In this document: piece by piece, positions 10,271 through 18,944 of the stretch
Layout of the letters: every line of letters begins with the position of its first letter
Numbering within the stretch: position 1 is the stretch's first letter
Source of the DNA: a virus
IMG/VR virus record: IMGVR_UViG_3300050014_001170
Span: 1-60,387 of that record
Length of the DNA: 60,387 bases
Direction: 5' to 3' (one strand)
The notes under the pieces: model-generated
What the model saw: only the letters and a program-made list of their open reading frames with translations
What the model was told of the DNA's origin: nothing
Database searches by the model: none
Translations under genes and position numbers: made by a program

Positions 10271-10474
10271 TTAAAGAAGAATTATTAATTCATCTCCGAA
10301 ATTGTCTTCAATAATTTTCATAAACTCCTCTTGAGTAGCAGCTTCAGCAAGATCCTTACCAATTTTTTCAGTATCTAATCCTTTTTCAGTAGCTAAATCA
10401 AAAGCCTCTCTAAAAATGACAGTCATAAAATTAATACCTATCATTTTTGTATCAACAATGACTTTTCCCATCAT
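10271..10474 (-). CDS. small unrecognised protein (67 aa)
   Basis: Short acidic protein (MMGKVIVDTKMIGINF ...) overlapping the preceding gene by 4 nt, so translationally coupled to it. No domain recognised. A second Met codon follows the first directly. Confidence 0.55.
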   Translation of the reverse strand: MMGKVIVDTKMIGINFMTVIFREAFDLATEKGLDTEKIGKDLAEAATQEEFMKIIEDNFGDELIILL

Positions 10475-10911
10475 AATTCTGCAATTATTTTTTCTTTAGC
10501 CCCATATCCTAATCTTGCTGAAACTTTTTGAACATCAATCCACATGGCAGTTTTACATGGAAAAACCATTGAATCTATTTCAGCTTCTTTAGCAGATTCA
10601 TTAAGCAATTCATCAGGACCATAATCAACCGAAAGTGTTAGATGATATCCCGGATAATATTCCACTGCTTTTTTATAGGTTTCTGACATTCTTCGGATTA
10701 AAGATTCTTTAAATTTTTGAAGTTTCTCTGGGGTAACTCCTTCTCTTGCTCGATTTGCAGTTACATTTCCAAGCATCCACATCATATTTCCCATACGGCG
10801 ATCCTCAGCACTTCCTTCATTCTGAGCTCCATTATCCCAGTTCAATTTATGACCAGAGATTTGTTCTGCCCACCAGTTGGCAGCAGCTTCGAGTAATTTT
10901 GAATCAATCAT
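10471..10911 (-). CDS. unrecognised protein (146 aa)
   Basis: Mostly helical protein with a WW pair near the N-terminus (AAANWWAEQISGHKLNWDNG) and a Met/Trp-rich stretch (MGNMMWMLGNVTANRAREG). The C-terminal half is mixed alpha/beta. It overlaps both neighbours by 4 nt and lies in a five-gene minus-strand operon. No function inferred. Confidence 0.6.
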   Translation of the reverse strand: MIDSKLLEAAANWWAEQISGHKLNWDNGAQNEGSAEDRRMGNMMWMLGNVTANRAREGVTPEKLQKFKESLIRRMSETYKKAVEYYPGYHLTLSVDYGPDELLNESAKEAEIDSMVFPCKTAMWIDVQKVSARLGYGAKEKIIAEL

Positions 10912-11135
10912 TTCTTTTCTTTTTTATAATCAAATAAAATACTATCATACCATACATTTCTTCCTGTGTCACATTTTACTCGACATCTGTTTTGTCTAAG
11001 GATTGAGAACTCAGTAACAATATATTGTTTGCCTAGAGTTAATTTCATTTTTGATGAAGGTCTTGATACACATCTAACCTTTAAATTAACCTTTTGTACT
11101 ATGGGTACTTCGACTGCATTTTTAAATTCAAACAT
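10908..11135 (-). CDS. small basic protein (75 aa)
   Basis: Basic, beta-rich small protein (VNLKVRCVSRPSSKMKLTLGKQYIV) with the look of an SH3-like barrel and two Cys residues. It overlaps the downstream gene by 4 nt. Function unknown. Confidence 0.55.
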   Translation of the reverse strand: MFEFKNAVEVPIVQKVNLKVRCVSRPSSKMKLTLGKQYIVTEFSILRQNRCRVKCDTGRNVWYDSILFDYKKEKK

Positions 11136-11138
11136 AAT

Positions 11139-11669
11139 TTAAAACCTTAGGTTATATTGTAATAAAAGAAAATTTACTTTTTCTAAACAACATTTTTTAT
11201 ATTTTTTACCACTTTCACAAGGGCAAGAATCATTTCTTTTAATTTTCTTAAATTTAAGAAGATATTGTTTTACTTTTTCCTTTTCTTCTATTCGAGCATT
11301 AATTTCTTCTTCTCGTTTTTTCCTTTTTGCTTCATTAATTGTATGTTGACCCGCATCACTTTCAATTATTTCTGTTTCCCAATCAGACCCTGGAGGACTA
11401 AACATATGGGCCAATTCTTTAATATTTCTTTGCTCTGGACTACTCATAAAATCCCCAAATAATTTGGTATAGCTTTCCTTTTGTTTTTCATTATAACGTT
11501 CTCTCTGCTCAATAAGTTTTTCTTCAGGGATTTCCGATAATAAAATATTTGCATAAACGGTTTCACATTCATTGCAAAACAACTCTTTCGGATTAGGATA
11601 TTGCTGTTCAAATAATTCCCAATCATTGCATTTTTTGCACCAGAGTCTTTTATATTCTCTTATTGGCAT
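11139..11669 (-). CDS. SEC-C zinc-motif protein (176 aa)
   Basis: The C-terminus carries a SEC-C motif, CPCESGKKYKKCC, the zinc ligand set first known from the SecA tail. The N-terminus has a second zinc ribbon: CKKC at residues 11-14 and CNEC at 32-35. The middle is a charged helix rich in Glu/Lys. Such proteins bind zinc and often act as adaptors; no enzyme domain is visible. It is the first gene of its operon, with a TACATTTA promoter box upstream. Confidence 0.7.
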   Translation of the reverse strand: MPIREYKRLWCKKCNDWELFEQQYPNPKELFCNECETVYANILLSEIPEEKLIEQRERYNEKQKESYTKLFGDFMSSPEQRNIKELAHMFSPPGSDWETEIIESDAGQHTINEAKRKKREEEINARIEEKEKVKQYLLKFKKIKRNDSCPCESGKKYKKCCLEKVNFLLLQYNLRF

Positions 11670-11693
11670 CCCTATCTAAATTATTTAATAAAG

Positions 11694-11701
11694 TAAATGT
11701 A
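11694..11701 (-). promoter_or_regulatory. promoter box TACATTTA upstream of the SEC-C gene
   Basis: Minus-strand TACATTTA, close to TAnnTTTG, about 25 nt upstream of the ATG at 11669. Confidence 0.45.
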
Positions 11702-11777
11702 CACAAAAATTTCCAAATTAAAAAATAATCTTAGAACTTTTTATCAAATATATGATATAATCTATATAGTAGTTTTG

Positions 11778-12572
11778 ATGAAAAAATTTAGAAAAGATAA
11801 AAATAAACTTTTCATATGTGAAGAGTGCGGAAAATTATGTAAAGATAAAACAGTTTTAAGTATTCATAATATTAAAATTCATAAATTAAATCCTAGAGAA
11901 TATTTTAATAAATGGATAAAAGAAGAGGGGGAAGGAATATGCAAAATATGTGGGAACGAAACAGAATTAAAAAGATCTGATAAGGGATATACTAATACAT
12001 GTTCCAAAAAATGCAAGGATTTATATGTCACAAAAAGAACTGAAGAGGAAGTTTTTAAAAAATATGAGGTATGTAATGTTTATCAGTCTGAAGAGATTAA
12101 ATTAAAATGCAGAAAAACAAAATTGGAAAAATATGGAGATGAAAAATATCAAAATAGAGAACAAATAGAGAAAACTAATTTAATGAGATATGGTTCAAAA
12201 ACCCCATTAAAAAATATAGAAATACAATTAAAAACCCAAAAAAATGGAATACTATCTAAAAAATTCAAAAATTTATGGTATCAGGGGTCTTATGAATTAG
12301 ATTTTCTTACTAAATATTATGATAATTTTTCTGATATTAAAAGAGGGCCAACAATTAAATATATTTTAGATGGCAATATGAAAAACTATTATTCAGATTT
12401 TTATATACCTTCCTTAAATCTTATAATAGAAATTAAAAATTCATATCTTTTAAAAAGAGATCAAAATATGATTAGAGAAAAAGAACAAGCAGTATTAAAA
12501 AAGGGATTTAATTATATTATGATTTTGGATAAAAATTATGAAGAATTTTGCAATTTCTTTCAAAATTTATAG
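11778..12572 (+). CDS. homing-type endonuclease, zinc finger plus PD-(D/E)XK nuclease (264 aa)
   Basis: The chosen start is the ATG at 11778 (MKKFRKDKN), since the upstream extension is low-complexity and lies in the promoter region of the minus-strand neighbour. Residues 12-35 form a C2H2-like finger (CEECGKLC...H...H), followed by a four-Cys knuckle (CKICG ... CSKKC). The C-terminal part holds YSDFYIPSLNLIIEIKNSY, the D...EXK core of restriction-endonuclease-fold homing enzymes. It is the only plus-strand gene in a minus-strand block, and its 3' end overlaps the convergent phosphatase gene by 13 nt, as expected of a mobile insertion. Confidence 0.75.
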   Translation: MKKFRKDKNKLFICEECGKLCKDKTVLSIHNIKIHKLNPREYFNKWIKEEGEGICKICGNETELKRSDKGYTNTCSKKCKDLYVTKRTEEEVFKKYEVCNVYQSEEIKLKCRKTKLEKYGDEKYQNREQIEKTNLMRYGSKTPLKNIEIQLKTQKNGILSKKFKNLWYQGSYELDFLTKYYDNFSDIKRGPTIKYILDGNMKNYYSDFYIPSLNLIIEIKNSYLLKRDQNMIREKEQAVLKKGFNYIMILDKNYEEFCNFFQNL

Positions 12573-13063
12573 TTTTTATATATTGTAATATTATTTAGCA
12601 TTCTTACAACACGTTGATTAGGTAATATATAAGGATTTGCTCTTTTAAATTCCTCTCTATCACATTGAAAATAATCACAAATAAATTGAGCACAAGCACC
12701 CGATCTTGCGATTCCGGCTGAACAATGAATAATAAAAACATTTTGCTTTTTATTTTTCTTAATAAAGTCCCTAATAGCTTTTGCATCTTCAATAGTAAAA
12801 GCTTTCACTTTTTCCTGATTAGTTGGAGAAAATTTATCAGTATCCTGTTCAACATCATCAAACCATAAACGGATAACATTTGAATGATCCTGATCAAACC
12901 AAGAAACAGACCATTGGCCATGAGTATCATTAATAGAAATAAGAGCTACATCTGAAAGAGTTTTTTCAACATTCTTATCAGAGATTCCCATTTTCTCCAT
13001 TACCTCATTAAATTGAGGTTTACTCCAAGCCAGTATTCTTTTAGTTTTTTGTTCGATTGACAT
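12560..13063 (-). CDS. dual-specificity (tyrosine-type) protein phosphatase (167 aa)
   Basis: Contains IHCSAGIARSGA at residues 112-123, the HCX5R active-site loop with nucleophile C114 and R120, and an upstream Asp-rich segment that could supply the general acid. The size fits compact dual-specificity phosphatases, which can act on phosphoproteins or on RNA 5' ends and phosphoinositides. The N-terminal 40 residues are not part of the known core. The target in the infected cell is unknown. Confidence 0.85.
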   Translation of the reverse strand: MSIEQKTKRILAWSKPQFNEVMEKMGISDKNVEKTLSDVALISINDTHGQWSVSWFDQDHSNVIRLWFDDVEQDTDKFSPTNQEKVKAFTIEDAKAIRDFIKKNKKQNVFIIHCSAGIARSGACAQFICDYFQCDREEFKRANPYILPNQRVVRMLNNITIYKNYKF

Positions 13064-13075
13064 TTTTTATAACTT

Positions 13076-13309
13076 TTATTCTTTATAATTAAATTTATTA
13101 GTAAAAAACCATATATAATATAGGCATAGAGGAAACCATATTATAGGAGTCCATTGATCTTCTCGATCATTAATCTTTATTTTAGGATAATGAAGATGTT
13201 CGCTCATTAAGAATAATCCTGCTATTATTTGAATAAAGTACAAAACCAATATCCCAGCTATAATAAAATCTATCCATTCGGGTATTTTATCAAGTAACTC
13301 CCCTATCAT
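13076..13309 (-). CDS. small membrane protein (77 aa)
   Basis: The start at ATG 13309 overlaps the TGA of the upstream gene. Residues 13-36 (WIDFIIAGILVLYFIQIIAGLFL) and about 55-70 (TPIIWFPLCLYYIWFF) are two membrane segments. No known family. It probably sits in the inner membrane. Confidence 0.6.
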   Translation of the reverse strand: MIGELLDKIPEWIDFIIAGILVLYFIQIIAGLFLMSEHLHYPKIKINDREDQWTPIIWFPLCLYYIWFFTNKFNYKE

Positions 13310-13935
13310 TTTTTCCTTTCCATTAAACATTTTCCGCAATTATATTTATATCTATCTTTAGAGTGAAAATTTGGATGATTTTTACAAAGATCAATTTTTT
13401 TTGTTTTCACTTCTTCTTCTGAAGCTAATCTTTTTCTTCCAATCCCTTGTTCCCATTTAGCTTTATGGGATCTTTCTCTTTCCGCATCCTCTTCATTACC
13501 AATAAAAAAATATTCTCCGTAACCAGATACAGTTATAATCCATGTAGCTTCACCTTTCCAAATTTCTTCAAGAAGGGCAATTCCGTCTTTCCATTTTTTT
13601 CCAGCTCTTATTTCATGAGTAAGAGATAATTTTCCACACCATGAATTCCATTCTGCAGGAATTTTTTCGTCACTTATTCTGGCAAGATAATATTTTGTGT
13701 TAAAAGAAAAGACCATTCCACATCCTCTTGCCCCACAAAGAACTTTTGAACTAGGAACTTTTGCAATAAAATGTTTTTCATCAAGATGTTTTACAACATA
13801 CATTCGGTTTCCCATATCATATCCGGAGATTTTTATTTCTTCTTTGCCATCATGATCAACCCAAAGATCATAAAGAACCCCTTTTATGATAGGATCCTCA
13901 ACTCTCATCAATTGGTTTATTTCAATTCTTTCCAT
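13306..13935 (-). CDS. unrecognised zinc-tail protein (209 aa)
   Basis: Mixed alpha/beta protein. The C-terminus has a CX2H...CX2C pattern (CKNHPNFHSKDRYKYNCGKC) that could bind zinc, and another pair, CGARGC, lies near residue 75. No catalytic motif. It is coupled by a 4-nt overlap to the small membrane protein. Confidence 0.6.
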   Translation of the reverse strand: MERIEINQLMRVEDPIIKGVLYDLWVDHDGKEEIKISGYDMGNRMYVVKHLDEKHFIAKVPSSKVLCGARGCGMVFSFNTKYYLARISDEKIPAEWNSWCGKLSLTHEIRAGKKWKDGIALLEEIWKGEATWIITVSGYGEYFFIGNEEDAERERSHKAKWEQGIGRKRLASEEEVKTKKIDLCKNHPNFHSKDRYKYNCGKCLMERKK

Positions 13936-13942
13936 TTTTCTA

Positions 13943-14731
13943 CTATTTGTTTGACCATTTTGTATAATTTTTAAATTCCCATCCTTCTGTATTAAGAGTA
14001 TTTTTATAGCATTGAGATTTATTTTTTATTTCTATTTTTCCTTTATTTTTCCATCTATTTAAAATTCTCCAGTCTAAATTATTGATTTCAATAAATTTTT
14101 TTAATTCATCTTTATATAAGTTAAATTCTTTATTATTTGGATCGATTATTAGCCATAATGATTTCATTCTCCTTCCATGTTTTCCTTCTCTTAATACTTG
14201 CCAACTTTCACAATTCAGGGTATTTTCTTTTATATGATAGGTTTTTTTGATTTGTATTTTTCCATAATTGATATGTTTTCGAAGAGTATAGAAATTTAAA
14301 TTTTTTTCTTCACATATTGCGCTTAAACAAACATTTTTATATTCCTTTCCAGCTGGATCGATTAATGTATATTTTTTTGATGAGGTTTTTCCAATACAAG
14401 AATTTCTTATTTGATTTTTTGTTTCTTCAGAATGACACCCCTGTACCCCCACACCTCCAGTTGGACTTATATTATACCCTCTAGGCTTTAATGTGTTAAA
14501 TTCTTTTATATATTTTTCCTGTAATTTGCTTACTTCTTCTCGGGTATCACCCCATTCTAATATTTCTTTGAAAAAATTATGTTCTCCATATATTTTAACT
14601 GTATTACAAAAATAAGAACCACTTCCAATATAATATCTTTTTTCTTTTGGATCTATAGTATGATCCCCGACATATTGTTTGCCACTTATTAAATTAGTTG
14701 TTAGATATACATAATGAATTTTATTAGACAT
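13943..14731 (-). CDS. GIY-YIG homing endonuclease (262 aa)
   Basis: The N-terminus reads IHYVYLTTNLISGKQYVGDHT, the GIY-YIG core in the form YVY...QYVG, followed by the usual Gly-Ser-Gly (YIGSGSY) and catalytic Glu region. The C-terminal half is Lys-rich with repeated helix-turn segments that would bind DNA. It stands between two phage genes with which it has no functional link, as free-standing phage homing endonucleases do. Confidence 0.85.
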   Translation of the reverse strand: MSNKIHYVYLTTNLISGKQYVGDHTIDPKEKRYYIGSGSYFCNTVKIYGEHNFFKEILEWGDTREEVSKLQEKYIKEFNTLKPRGYNISPTGGVGVQGCHSEETKNQIRNSCIGKTSSKKYTLIDPAGKEYKNVCLSAICEEKNLNFYTLRKHINYGKIQIKKTYHIKENTLNCESWQVLREGKHGRRMKSLWLIIDPNNKEFNLYKDELKKFIEINNLDWRILNRWKNKGKIEIKNKSQCYKNTLNTEGWEFKNYTKWSNK

Positions 14732-14775
14732 AGTTTTTATTTTATATATCTGGAAATTGGTATTTTAAATTGCAT

Positions 14776-15918
14776 CTAAATACAGCCTTTATCAATAAAT
14801 TCTCTTGCATTATTTAATTTATGTGTTCTTTTTTCAAGATATTCTTTAATAGAAATTCTTATATCTTTATTATTAAATATGTGCTGAATTGCAAAAGAAA
14901 AATTTGGATTAGATTTAAATTTTAGAACAAACTCTTTTCGATCCCCTTTATATAATTTACATAGTTTCTCTACTTCTAAACTCTTTTTGTAAAAATAATT
15001 CATAACAATTTCTTGTATATGTTTTATTTGATTCCTAAATTCCTCATCTTCTAATTGGGAAAGTAAATCGTCTATTGTTTCATCCAATATCATTTTTATA
15101 ATAATATTTTCTCTTTCTGCATCATCCTTGCATTTATGCTTGATGAAATACCAAGCCGTTTTTAATTTAATAAGTTGATCATCAGTAAATTTAATAACCC
15201 ATCCTTCTTTTCCTTCAGCAGTTTTAGATTCCTCTATTAATGAATCAAGAGTTCCGCTTTCTTCTTCAACTACTTGCATATCTTTAGGAATAAAAGACTT
15301 ATTAATTTCCGAAACAGAATAATAAATTCCGGTAATATTATCTCTCATTCCAATAAAACGAATCTGAGGTTTAGAATATTTTAAAACGACTCTGTTATCC
15401 CAAGAAACATATTCAAATAAAGGAGTATATCCGGCGTTGAGTAATTCTTTAACCCAGATGACATGCTCTTCGTTTGTATAGAGAAGGTTATAAGCTAATT
15501 CGGATTGTTCACTAGTAAATGATCCTATAGTTTTAGCAAAAAGCTTTCCGTTAGGAAGCATCATAAAAGCTATAAGAGATCCATCAGCTTTTTCAGTTAT
15601 GCTGCAAATTTCTTTATCTTTAACAACTCCATACTGAGTTGAATCTACCTGATTAAGATTAAAAAATTTAGGAAGCATGAAAAAAGTTTTCCAGAGGGAT
15701 CCATCCTTATTAAAAACAAAGGTAACACCTCTCAGATCAAAGGCATTTACTTCAGGACGATTTGGAAGGGGATTAGCGAAATCATTCCATCCGCATATAA
15801 AATAATTAAATGCTGCAAGTTTGTAACCGTCTTTCGTAAACGTAAATTCCCAGAAGTTATTGCTATTATACTTCTGGCAAATTTCCTGAGCATCTTTATA
15901 TGTAAGAATATACTTCAT
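14776..15918 (-). CDS. rnlA: T4 RNA ligase 1-like enzyme (380 aa)
   Basis: Nucleotidyltransferase motif I is EKADGS with adenylated lysine K110. FEYVSWDNRVVLKY matches motif III/IIIa, EGWVIKF motif IV, and IKLKTAWYF motif V. Length (380 aa) is almost that of T4 Rnl1 (374 aa), including an all-helical C-terminal domain. It joins RNA 5'-phosphate to 3'-OH; in T4 it reseals tRNAs cut by a host anticodon nuclease. The partner kinase is not beside it; a broken P-loop kinase lies at 28437. Confidence 0.88.
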   Translation of the reverse strand: MKYILTYKDAQEICQKYNSNNFWEFTFTKDGYKLAAFNYFICGWNDFANPLPNRPEVNAFDLRGVTFVFNKDGSLWKTFFMLPKFFNLNQVDSTQYGVVKDKEICSITEKADGSLIAFMMLPNGKLFAKTIGSFTSEQSELAYNLLYTNEEHVIWVKELLNAGYTPLFEYVSWDNRVVLKYSKPQIRFIGMRDNITGIYYSVSEINKSFIPKDMQVVEEESGTLDSLIEESKTAEGKEGWVIKFTDDQLIKLKTAWYFIKHKCKDDAERENIIIKMILDETIDDLLSQLEDEEFRNQIKHIQEIVMNYFYKKSLEVEKLCKLYKGDRKEFVLKFKSNPNFSFAIQHIFNNKDIRISIKEYLEKRTHKLNNAREFIDKGCI

Positions 15919-15964
15919 TTTTCTTTTAGCTAAAGTACGAAATGTTTCTCAAATAAAAAAATAT

Positions 15965-16258
15965 TTAATCTATTATTTCAATAGCTTCCCATTCTGCTAC
16001 CCAAGGACCCCAATAATTCTGATAGGTCCAGCCATCATCAAAACTTGTATATCGACAAATAATAAGTCTTTCTTTTACTTTAATTTTTTTAAGCCAACGA
16101 AATTTATGGCCAACCCACCATGGACGATAAGCGAATATTTCTCTTATTCTTTCTGTATTAGTAATTTTTTCTTCCCAGTGTTCTCCTTCACTTTCTCCAG
16201 ACAATACCCCAAGGAGTTCATATTTTTTCCCCTCAAAATTAAAATAAGTTTTTTTCAT
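15965..16258 (-). CDS. small unrecognised protein (97 aa)
   Basis: ATG at 16258 overlaps the stop of the gene upstream (ATGA). Trp/Tyr-rich, beta-strand pattern (YRPWWVGHKFRWLKKIKV ... WTYQNYWGPWVAEWEAIEI). Soluble, no motif known. Function unknown. Confidence 0.6.
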   Translation of the reverse strand: MKKTYFNFEGKKYELLGVLSGESEGEHWEEKITNTERIREIFAYRPWWVGHKFRWLKKIKVKERLIICRYTSFDDGWTYQNYWGPWVAEWEAIEIID

Positions 16259-16476
16259 TCCCAATTATTTTTTAGATAATCAAATAATTCATTTACCCTT
16301 ATCCTTTCATGTGGCCACGTACAGTTGCTGCAGTCCCAAACCCCATTTTCTAAATAATATCCTAAAGATGTATCATTACAGGGCCAACGATAGCAATAAC
16401 AAAAAACACAAGATTCTAATTTATCTTTATCATGACAGGGGTAATAAGTACATCCTTTATTAATTGTGCTAATCAT
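16255..16476 (-). CDS. cysteine-rich small domain protein (73 aa)
   Basis: Pattern CTYYPCH...CVFCYCYRWPCN...DCSNCTWPH matches the cysteine-rich small domain (CX4PCH ... CXFCYC) that binds zinc or iron, known as a stand-alone domain in anaerobes and archaea. The entire protein is this domain. ATG overlaps the end of the degraded HNH gene. Role in the phage unknown. Confidence 0.65.
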   Translation of the reverse strand: MISTINKGCTYYPCHDKDKLESCVFCYCYRWPCNDTSLGYYLENGVWDCSNCTWPHERIRVNELFDYLKNNWE

Positions 16477-16755
16477 TTTTTAAATTTACATTTATCGAAA
16501 TGGTATCTCCCCATTATTCGGTAACCACCAAATTTATTGCAGTATGGGCAAATAACTATTCTTTGCTTAAGTTAATAATTTATGACAAACAAAATGTTCT
16601 TTAGCTATTAATAAAACTTTGTTTTCTTTTTCTTCTCCCCCGCCTAAACATTTAGGGAGAATGTGATGATTTTCATAATAAACCCCTTTGTGTTTTTCTC
16701 TCTTTTTTGATATAGCATTTTGAATTATATTTTCATAAATTTTTTTATGATTCAT
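16473..16755 (-). pseudogene. decayed HNH homing endonuclease (internal deletion)
   Basis: The first 62 codons encode an HNH N-terminus (YENHHILPKCLGGGEEKENK ... KEHFVCHKLLT) and then stop at 16567. Immediately downstream, in another frame, the minus strand reads CPYCNKFGGYRIMGRYHFDKC, the C-terminal zinc finger typical of these enzymes, ending at 16473. The region between the HNH and the finger is missing, so an internal deletion with frameshift removed most of the DNA-binding part. The remnant overlaps the start codon of the downstream gene. Confidence 0.75.
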
Positions 16756-17168
16756 AATTTACTCGGTTTGGGCTCTTGGATAACATTTTTTTTAATTTGT
16801 AAATGTTTATTAAAATGTTCACTTTTTGGATCATGCAATGGGCAATAGGGATCTTCTGAACACTGGCGACCCGGACCACAAACCTCAATACATAATTCTT
16901 CAAAAGTATTGTAAACTTTCCATTCTTTCAATCCATTATCCCCATCTAAAACTGGTTTTTTGAAAGCAAGTTTTATTCTATTGTTTGTCCAGATAAGGTC
17001 TTTTACAGATTCAAAATCCTGCAACATAGATTTATCCCCATATCCTTGAGGAATGTCATTTTCATAATGAACTTCAGCAATGGAAAAACCACGTTCCCCA
17101 TTATTAAATAATTTTGTAATTATTCTATGATTCCAATAATGAAATGGGGTTTCTTTAGGTTTAGACAT
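16752..17168 (-). CDS. unrecognised protein (138 aa)
   Basis: Mixed alpha/beta protein with a Cys cluster (CIEVCGPGRQCSEDPYCPLHD) near the C-terminal third that could bind a metal. It overlaps the HNH remnant by 4 nt. No family recognised. Confidence 0.6.
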   Translation of the reverse strand: MSKPKETPFHYWNHRIITKLFNNGERGFSIAEVHYENDIPQGYGDKSMLQDFESVKDLIWTNNRIKLAFKKPVLDGDNGLKEWKVYNTFEELCIEVCGPGRQCSEDPYCPLHDPKSEHFNKHLQIKKNVIQEPKPSKL

Positions 17169-17173
17169 ATCGA

Positions 17174-17914
17174 TTAGGTATATTTAGAAATATGTAATTT
17201 TTCTTCAAGTATTTTTTCATTCCAAAATTCATAAAAATCTTTTAAATGGTTTCTATCGTAATCCCAAATCTCATCCCAGACTTCTTTCTCAGCAGTTTCT
17301 TTAATTGTTTCTATAGAAATTCCATCAAAGAATTTGGTAACCAATTTTATATAAATACTTTTATCACAAATTTCAATAAGAGCTTTTCTTTTATCTTTTT
17401 TGGTTTCATAATTTTCATCAAGATCTTTTGGATTAAGTTCTGCATTAAAAGCTTTGTGATAATCTTCTAGAGTCCATCTAAGCATATTAAAGTAATGTTC
17501 CAATTCAGGTTTCCAATAGGTATATTCCACTTCTCTCTTTTTCCACTCATTTCCGCATTCACACTTATTAATTGGATTGGTATCTATTTTTCCACTACTG
17601 TGACCACTAATATATCCTCCAGTTCCAAAAAGATTTCCACTCATACTTCCTTCCATGGATCCTTCAAATTTTCCTTGGAGCCGATTAATTCGATCATTAA
17701 TTTTTTTGGATCCACATTTAGGACATTCATCATTTATCCACGAAGCGATTTTTTTAGAACTTTCATTTTTAGTATCCGCTTCTTTATCAGCACGATCTTT
17801 GAGAATTTTATATTCCTCTTTAATTTTTTTGAATTTGAGAGTAGCAAGTTTTTCTGTTTCTAAACGTTTAACCTCTCTTTGAGTTTTTCTTTTCTGAAAT
17901 CCAAATAAGTCCAT
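17174..17914 (-). CDS. zinc-ribbon protein with Gly/Ser linker (246 aa)
   Basis: An N-terminal Lys/Glu coiled coil (residues 5-55) is followed by CPKCGSKK and CECGNEWKKR, which together make a zinc ribbon interrupted by a Gly/Ser-rich insert (EGSMSGNLFGTGGYISGHSSG). The C-terminal 100 residues are helical and acidic. First gene of the leftward operon next to the divergent control region. Function unknown. Confidence 0.6.
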   Translation of the reverse strand: MDLFGFQKRKTQREVKRLETEKLATLKFKKIKEEYKILKDRADKEADTKNESSKKIASWINDECPKCGSKKINDRINRLQGKFEGSMEGSMSGNLFGTGGYISGHSSGKIDTNPINKCECGNEWKKREVEYTYWKPELEHYFNMLRWTLEDYHKAFNAELNPKDLDENYETKKDKRKALIEICDKSIYIKLVTKFFDGISIETIKETAEKEVWDEIWDYDRNHLKDFYEFWNEKILEEKLHISKYT

Positions 17915-18223
17915 ATGATATATTTTAGGGAACCAATATACGAAATCTTTTCGAAATAAAAAAATATTTATTGAATTATTTTTTCAGGGCTGTATCTATT
18001 AATAATTCGCGGGTCGTGCGCGCTCGCGACTAAAGAACCAAATTTTTCCTTTCTTACATATAAAGAGATTTTTTCCTTCTCTCTTAGACACTTATTTTAT
18101 GCAACTCCTGGAAAAAGTTTTGTTAAAATCTGTTAAAAAAGTTAATTTTTCGTTAAATATGTTTTTTAATGTGAGAATTTTGTTGTACATTTGTCCTGAA
18201 TAAATAAAGCAAAGATATTATCA
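17915..18223 (+). other. divergent control region between leftward and rightward genes
   Basis: 309 nt without a gene, where transcription direction flips. It holds a leftward promoter box TATATTGG (17940-17933), an isolated GC-rich near-palindrome at 18013-18030 (GTCGTGCGCGCTCGCGAC) in an otherwise AT-rich sequence, and four GTTAA repeats plus the rightward box TACATTTG (18186-18193). It could be a regulatory hub, an origin, or a recombination site; sequence alone does not decide. Confidence 0.6.
18122..18193 (+). promoter_or_regulatory. promoter with four phased GTTAA boxes
   Basis: GTT of the GTTAA boxes begins at 18122, 18132, 18141 and 18152, 9-11 nt apart, and the last box ends 32 nt before TACATTTG (18186-18193). 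Same geometry as the promoter at 24397-24449; the TTAAC-type promoters elsewhere in the window carry the boxes on the other strand. Confidence 0.6.
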
Positions 18224-18802
18224 ATGAAACTTGTAAAAGAAAATTTAATGGAAGGGGTGGCTGATAAGGTTTATCCTAATTTTAATATTCCCGGGGATTT
18301 TGATAATTTCGAAAAAATTTATGCTGAACAAGAAATTAAGAAGGAAGAAACCAAAATGAGCAATATAGAATTTGAAAAAAAAGATAATTGGTCTCTTATA
18401 AAAAATCCAGTATCCCTTCAAAATTTTGGTCCTTCTATCAGAGGTGTTATTATGGAGAATGGGGATTTCTATTTAGAAAATGTATCCGGGGTAATTCATA
18501 ATGATATACTGGACATTCTTTATAAAAAAGGAGTTATAAAAGAGCCGGTTAAAAGAAATTGGGGTCGCAAATTTCCTTTTGAAACAGAATTTTTAACTGT
18601 TCAAAGATATGGTGATTCAAATAATATTACTATTGGGGAGAGTAATAAAGCTATTTATGTGGAATCCGAATATAATAAAAATAGACATTACTACACAGAA
18701 TTTATGAACAAGGCTAAAAAGAAATGTCCAAATATAAATTTCATAGATAAATTAATAGGAATAAAATATCTTAAAGAAGCAAAAGGATTTCATATTTTAT
18801 AA
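18224..18802 (+). CDS. unrecognised protein (192 aa)
   Basis: First gene of the rightward half, 30 nt downstream of a boxed promoter. Soluble alpha/beta protein with no known motif; residues 40-130 look like one compact domain. Because it sits alone behind a strong-looking promoter it may be an early or regulatory protein, but this is inference. Confidence 0.6.
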   Translation: MKLVKENLMEGVADKVYPNFNIPGDFDNFEKIYAEQEIKKEETKMSNIEFEKKDNWSLIKNPVSLQNFGPSIRGVIMENGDFYLENVSGVIHNDILDILYKKGVIKEPVKRNWGRKFPFETEFLTVQRYGDSNNITIGESNKAIYVESEYNKNRHYYTEFMNKAKKKCPNINFIDKLIGIKYLKEAKGFHIL

Positions 18803-18866
18803 AATACTTATAAAGTAAATTCTAAAAAAATATCTCAAATTATTTTTTAGTTTTAGATTTTTTTCG

Positions 18867-18874
18867 TATATTTG
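18867..18874 (+). promoter_or_regulatory. promoter box TATATTTG without TTAAC boxes
   Basis: A perfect TAnnTTTG box preceded by a T-rich stretch, 70 nt upstream of the small gene at 18945. No TTAAC doublet is found upstream, so it belongs to the simple promoter class. Confidence 0.6.
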
Positions 18875-18944
18875 AACCTTAATTAAAACATTTACATCTC
18901 TTTCGCATAAAAGATTAAAGAATATATAAAAAAATAGAAACATA

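Noticed and set aside
17495-17863. Plus-strand frame of 122 codons opposite the zinc-ribbon gene
   Set aside because: Phe-rich antisense of a Lys/Glu-rich gene; the minus-strand reading has clear zinc motifs.
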